A stretch of DNA of 64,000 bases from Brockia lithotrophica (lineage in GTDB: Bacteria; Bacillota; Bacilli; Thermicanales; DSM-22653): assembly GCA_003050565.1 (NCBI GenBank), contig PEBW01000003.1, positions 23,347-87,346 on the forward strand. The letters run 5' to 3'. This document shows positions 60,807 through 64,000 of this stretch, one piece after another (positions within the stretch are counted from its first letter, which is position 1; every line of letters starts with the position of its first letter). The notes under the pieces are model-generated. The model saw only the letters and a list, made by a program, of their open reading frames with translations. It did not search any database and was not told where the DNA came from. Both the position numbers and the translations under genes were made by a program.

Positions 60807-62082
60807 GGGCTTTTGCCTCCCCTACTCCGAACAGGTGCGGTTTCCCGAGGAGCGGGCTTTCCACGAGAAGATACAGGATGAGGCGCGAAAGGGCGACGTT
60901 CGTGAGGAGGTTGACGACGTTCGAGGTGATGAGCACGAGGGCGAAGCCGCGCACGGAACCCGTGCCCAGGAAAAAGAGGACGAGGGCGGCGATGATCGTC
61001 GTCACGTGGGCGTCGAGAATCGACCGAAGGCTCTTCTGGGAACCGAGGCGCACGGCGACCTTGAGCGGGCGACCGGCGCGCAGTTCCTCCTTGATCCGTT
61101 CGTCCGTGAGGATGTTCGCGTCCACGGCCATCCCCATCCCGAGGATGAACGCGGCGATCCCCGGGAGGGTGAGCGTTACGGGAACGCCCCACAAGACGAC
61201 GAACATGAGGTACAGGTACACGGAGAGGGACAAGACGGCAACCAACCCGGGCAGGCGGTAGAACAAGGTGAGGAAGACCGCGATGAACGTCGCCGCAAGG
61301 GCGCCGGCTTCGATTCCGTGGCGAAGGGCCGCCTGGCCGAGGGTCGGGCTCACGACGTTGGAGGAGATTTCCACGAGCTTCACGGGAAGGGCGCCGGCGT
61401 TCAGGAGGGTGGCAACGTCCTTTGCCTCCCGGAGATCCTTAAAGCCCGTGATCACCGCCTGACCGTTCGGGATCACCGCCCGGACGACGGGCGCCGAGAG
61501 CATCTCGTTGTCGAAAAAGATCCCGATGCGGCGATCGAGGGATCCGTAGTACTCGCGCGTGAGCGCTTCGAACTTCTGCGGGTCCTTGAAGGCCACCGCG
61601 ACCTCTGCTTCCCCCGTCTGAGGATTGAGCTCCGGCCGCGCCGACCCTTCCCTGAGATCCGCCCCCGTGAGGAGGACCTTGTCCGTAGGGACGAGCTTCC
61701 CCGCCTGGGGATCGTAGACGACCTCGCGGAAGGTGAGTTCGGCTTGGGCGGCGAGAATTCGGCGCGCTTCCTTCTCGTCGGTGACGCCCGCGAGCTTCAC
61801 CCGAATCCGGTCGGGATTCTCTACGCTCAGGTCGGGTTCGGAGACGCCGAGAGCGTTGATCCGCCGTTCGAGCACGGCCTGGGTCTGGGCGAGGAGGTCG
61901 CGCGTCACGCTTCCTCCCCCAATCGGCTCCACGCGGTAGAGAACTTCAAATCCCCCGCGCAGGTCCAAACCCAGCGGGATCCCCCGCAGGATCCCGGGGA
62001 GCGTACCGACGGCCAGGACGACGAAAAGGAGAACCGCGACGAGGACGGTACCCAGGGGATGGCGTCGCAGGAAAGGGGGCAT
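60796..62082 (-). CDS. secD: Protein translocase subunit SecD
   Basis: A 428-residue proton-driven translocation factor. The first helix is followed by GLDLRGGFEVLYRVEP (D1 motif). The periplasmic P1 domain has LERRINALGVSEPDLSVE and the helix 4 region has FILGMGMAVDANILTDERIK. P1 is shorter than in Proteobacteria, as in other Gram-positives. ATG at 62082 is preceded by GGGGAGGAAGGAG. It heads the secD-secF-recJ-apt leftward unit from a strong promoter at 62210-62238. Confidence 0.97.
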   Translation of the reverse strand: MPPFLRRHPLGTVLVAVLLFVVLAVGTLPGILRGIPLGLDLRGGFEVLYRVEPIGGGSVTRDLLAQTQAVLERRINALGVSEPDLSVENPDRIRVKLAGVTDEKEARRILAAQAELTFREVVYDPQAGKLVPTDKVLLTGADLREGSARPELNPQTGEAEVAVAFKDPQKFEALTREYYGSLDRRIGIFFDNEMLSAPVVRAVIPNGQAVITGFKDLREAKDVATLLNAGALPVKLVEISSNVVSPTLGQAALRHGIEAGALAATFIAVFLTLFYRLPGLVAVLSLSVYLYLMFVVLWGVPVTLTLPGIAAFILGMGMAVDANILTDERIKEELRAGRPLKVAVRLGSQKSLRSILDAHVTTIIAALVLFFLGTGSVRGFALVLITSNVVNLLTNVALSRLILYLLVESPLLGKPHLFGVGEAKAHVA

Positions 62083-62115
62083 TTCGGCGTGTTCTCCTTC
62101 CTCCCCGAAACAGAC

Positions 62116-62238
62116 GGGTACGGAATGCTGGACGCCCGTACCCCTCCCCTACGCTAGGGGCGACGGGTAGGGGCGACGGGCGTTTCTCTCCACGGTACGC
62201 CATGTCACAATTATAGGAAGCCCGACGGCGGGGGTCAA
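62116..62238 (-). promoter_or_regulatory. secD promoter and structured leader
   Basis: TTGACC (62238-62233), a 17-bp spacer, then TATAAT (62215-62210) form the strongest promoter in the window; its -35 overlaps the comN stop codon. The leader contains two perfect tandem copies of TAGGGGCGACGGG (62155-62167, 62168-62180). It also has an 8-bp stem, GGGTACGG (62116-62123) with CCGTACCC (62136-62143), shortly before the secD ribosome site. Confidence 0.75.
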
Positions 62239-62735
62239 CGCGAATTCCGGTACATCTCCTGCCGCCGGTCGTCGAGGAACGTCTGTACCTTGAGGGAGAG
62301 GATGTCCGCGACGAGGCGGTACAGAGGGGGAGGGGCATCGTACCGGCGAAGCACCGTGTGCCAGACGTCCCCTCCCGTAATCCCTACGAACCCCAGAAGG
62401 CGAAAGTCGGCGGCCCGCGCTTCGCACAGTTCGAGGAGGGATGCGCGAACCTCCTCACCGTACCGCTCGCGAATGTCTCGATCGACCCGCCACGCGGCGT
62501 TTTCGGGAGGGGGCTTTCGCACCCCAAAACCTTCACGTACCCGGAGGGCCTCCAGCGTCGCCTCGATGTCAAACTCGCTCAATTCCGGGAAGGGAAGAAC
62601 TTCTCGGGGTGAGGTCGAGCCTTCCAGCACCTCGCGGTCGAATTTCGGGTACGGACCTTCAGACGCGCCTCGCATCGCAGCGATCTCCCTCGCTTTCCCG
62701 GATTCGGCGGATCGACTGCCCGGCGAGGAGGGCAT
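62235..62735 (-). CDS. comN: ComN-like post-transcriptional regulator
   Basis: A 166-residue protein. Its C-terminal 75 residues match the ComN/YrzD family: LLELCEARAADFRLLGFVGI, TGGDVWHTVLRRYDAPPPLY, RLVADILSLKVQTFLDD. In Bacillus ComN is about 98 residues, lies between secDF and spoVB as here, and affects localisation of comE mRNA and competence. The N-terminal 90 residues here are a charged extension with no recognised domain. ATG at 62735 was chosen because GGGAGGGGGCC precedes it; internal starts would shorten the extension. Confidence 0.8.
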   Translation of the reverse strand: MPSSPGSRSAESGKAREIAAMRGASEGPYPKFDREVLEGSTSPREVLPFPELSEFDIEATLEALRVREGFGVRKPPPENAAWRVDRDIRERYGEEVRASLLELCEARAADFRLLGFVGITGGDVWHTVLRRYDAPPPLYRLVADILSLKVQTFLDDRRQEMYRNSR

Positions 62736-62778
62736 GGCCCCCTCCCGTCCCTCATAGCCATGAAGCGGGGGGACGGAC

Positions 62779-64000
62779 ATGCCACGACAGAGCCTCTTGC
62801 GCGGAACGTTCACGCTCCTCTTCGCTGGCGTCTTCGGCCGCCTCATGGGCTTTCTCCCGAAGCTCGCGATCCCGCGCCTCGCAGGCACGGAAGCGCTCGG
62901 GCTCGCCCAACTCGTCCTCCCGCTCCTCTTTTTCTTCCTGGCCTTCGCCCGCTTCGGACTGCACGTCGCCTTGCCCAAGGGAATCGCCCAAGCGGCGAGC
63001 GTGCGGGACGAAGGGCGCATGGCCCGCCTGTTCTACCTCGCCGTGGGGCTTACCCTGGGCTTCGGGGGAGCGGGCGGGATCCTCCTCGCCCTCCTCGCCG
63101 AGCCTTTGGCCCGCGGTGCCTTCGCCAACCCCGAGCTCGTCCTCCCCCTCCGCGTTGCCGGACTCGCACTCGGAATCATGGGCATGGGCACGGTCCTGCG
63201 CGCGTACTTTCAGGGCCTCTCGGACATGCGCCCGCCTGCCGTTGCCGCCACCGTGGAGGTGCTCGTCCGAAGCCCCGCATCGGTCCTCCTCGCGTGGCTT
63301 TTTCTCCCCTACGGGTCGTCCGCGGCCGCGGCGGGCATCCTCGCCGCGACGCTCTTCGGGGAAGTAGCCAGCCTCGTCTACCTCGCCGTCCGCTACCGCC
63401 GCGATCCTACGTTTCGCCCCCCGGCCGCGGTGCGCACCGCGGCCTCCGGTACCCAGGCCGTCCGCGCCGACCTCCGCTTTCTCCTCCGGGAAGGCTGGCC
63501 CGTGTTCCTCGCCCAAGTGATCGCCTCGTCGGCCTACGCCGCAGAACCCATCCTCGTGAACCGGGCCCTCCTCCACGGGGGCGCTTCCGCTTCGGAAGCC
63601 GCCGCGCTCTACGGGGAGCTCACGGGACTTGCCGTCTTTCTCGTCTGGTTTCCGACCACCTTTTCGTATTCGCTCTCGCAAAGCCTCATTCCTGCCATGG
63701 CCGAGGCCTGGGCTCGGCGCGACCGTGGACGCACCGTCGACCTCCTCCGCCAGAGCGTGCGCCATACCTCGGCGTTGACCTTCCCGTTTGCCGCCTTCTT
63801 CTTTTTCTTTGCCTCGCCCCTCGCCGACGTCCTCTTCGCCACCCCGCGTCTGGCGCCCCACCTGTCCCTCCTCGCCCTCGCCGCACCCTTCCTCTACGTT
63901 CAGGGGCCCCTGGGGTCTGCCTTGCAGGCGCTGGGATGGTCGCAGGTAAATGCCCGAAATACGCTTGCCGCAAGCGTCCTCAAGCTCGCCGCAATTCTCG
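62779..64000 (+). CDS. spoVB: SpoVB-like polysaccharide export protein (3' end cut by window)
   Basis: 407 codons are visible and the gene runs off the right edge. It is a MOP-superfamily membrane protein with at least ten helices. The start is MPRQSLLRGTFTLLFAGVFG, followed by KLAIPRLAGTEALGLAQLVL and, further on, VWFPTTFSYSLSQSLIPAMA, the family signature SLV.ALIPAISE-like block. SpoVB members are lipid II or polysaccharide flippases needed for the spore cortex. The place next to comN and secD supports spoVB over murJ or ytgP. ATG at 62779 has GGGGGGACGGAC ahead; it is divergent from comN with only 43 bp between start codons. Confidence 0.87.
   Translation, partial: MPRQSLLRGTFTLLFAGVFGRLMGFLPKLAIPRLAGTEALGLAQLVLPLLFFFLAFARFGLHVALPKGIAQAASVRDEGRMARLFYLAVGLTLGFGGAGGILLALLAEPLARGAFANPELVLPLRVAGLALGIMGMGTVLRAYFQGLSDMRPPAVAATVEVLVRSPASVLLAWLFLPYGSSAAAAGILAATLFGEVASLVYLAVRYRRDPTFRPPAAVRTAASGTQAVRADLRFLLREGWPVFLAQVIASSAYAAEPILVNRALLHGGASASEAAALYGELTGLAVFLVWFPTTFSYSLSQSLIPAMAEAWARRDRGRTVDLLRQSVRHTSALTFPFAAFFFFFASPLADVLFATPRLAPHLSLLALAAPFLYVQGPLGSALQALGWSQVNARNTLAASVLKLAAIL

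Noticed and set aside
1..64000. CRISPR array, prophage, integrated plasmid or intact insertion sequence
   Set aside because: No regularly spaced repeats of 24-40 bp with unique spacers, no integrase or phage structural genes, and only one degraded TnpB-like fragment were seen.

Overview
The window is a dense, very GC-rich stretch of a low-copy-repeat bacterial chromosome. Gene content and order point to a Firmicute of the order Bacillales. Diagnostic blocks are glyS-glyQ-recO-yqzL-era-cdd-dgkA-ybeY-pgpH-phoH-yqfD-yqfC-rpsU, ypjD-dapB-cca-birA, trpEDCFBA with hisC-tyrA-aroA, and secD-secF-recJ-apt-relA-dtd with comN and spoVB alongside. YqfC, YqfD and SpoVB indicate an endospore-forming lineage. 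High GC, many GTG starts and very purine-rich ribosome sites suggest a thermophilic relative such as Brockia or Hydrogenibacillus; this last step is inference.

Layout. 1-1.3 kb: a MarR regulator and a membrane-fusion efflux subunit cut by the window edge. 1.4-14 kb: a leftward housekeeping cluster running from rpsU through sporulation, c-di-AMP turnover, rRNA maturation, lipid, nucleoside and DNA-repair genes to glycyl-tRNA synthetase. 14-18.7 kb: OsmC, a YqeW-type Na/Pi transporter, deoC, a Nudix hydrolase and mtaB. 18.9-21.7 kb: an accessory-looking locus with two divergent SPFH membrane proteins flanking a decayed TnpB-like gene and an unannotated small ORF. 21.8-26.8 kb: birA, cca, dapB, ypjD, a YitT protein and an IDEAL-domain protein. 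27-42.6 kb: aromatic amino-acid biosynthesis. It comprises trpEDCFBA behind a leader with a strong candidate TRAP-binding site, then asnB-hisC-tyrA-aroA and a dihydroorotase-like pseudoenzyme, interrupted by a small secreted-protein gene. 42.9-46.6 kb: an ABC exporter. 46.8-51.9 kb: a Bax-inhibitor-like protein and nrdA-flavodoxin-nrdB with tandem NrdR boxes. 52.2-53.2 kb: a compositionally different sugar-nucleotide epimerase. 53.3-64 kb: dtd, relA, apt, recJ, secF, secD, comN and the start of spoVB.

Transcription is mostly leftward, in operons with many 4-base stop/start overlaps that imply translational coupling. Promoters with good -35/-10 spacing can be read before marR, osmC, yitT, asnB, trpE, the Bax-inhibitor gene, nrdA, relA and secD. 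I see no tRNA, rRNA, CRISPR array, intact insertion sequence or prophage. The least ordinary points are the trp leader, an AsnB lacking the catalytic cysteine and other glutaminase residues, the metal-site-less amidohydrolase, the SPFH/TnpB-relic locus, and several unexplained short repeats and hairpins between genes.
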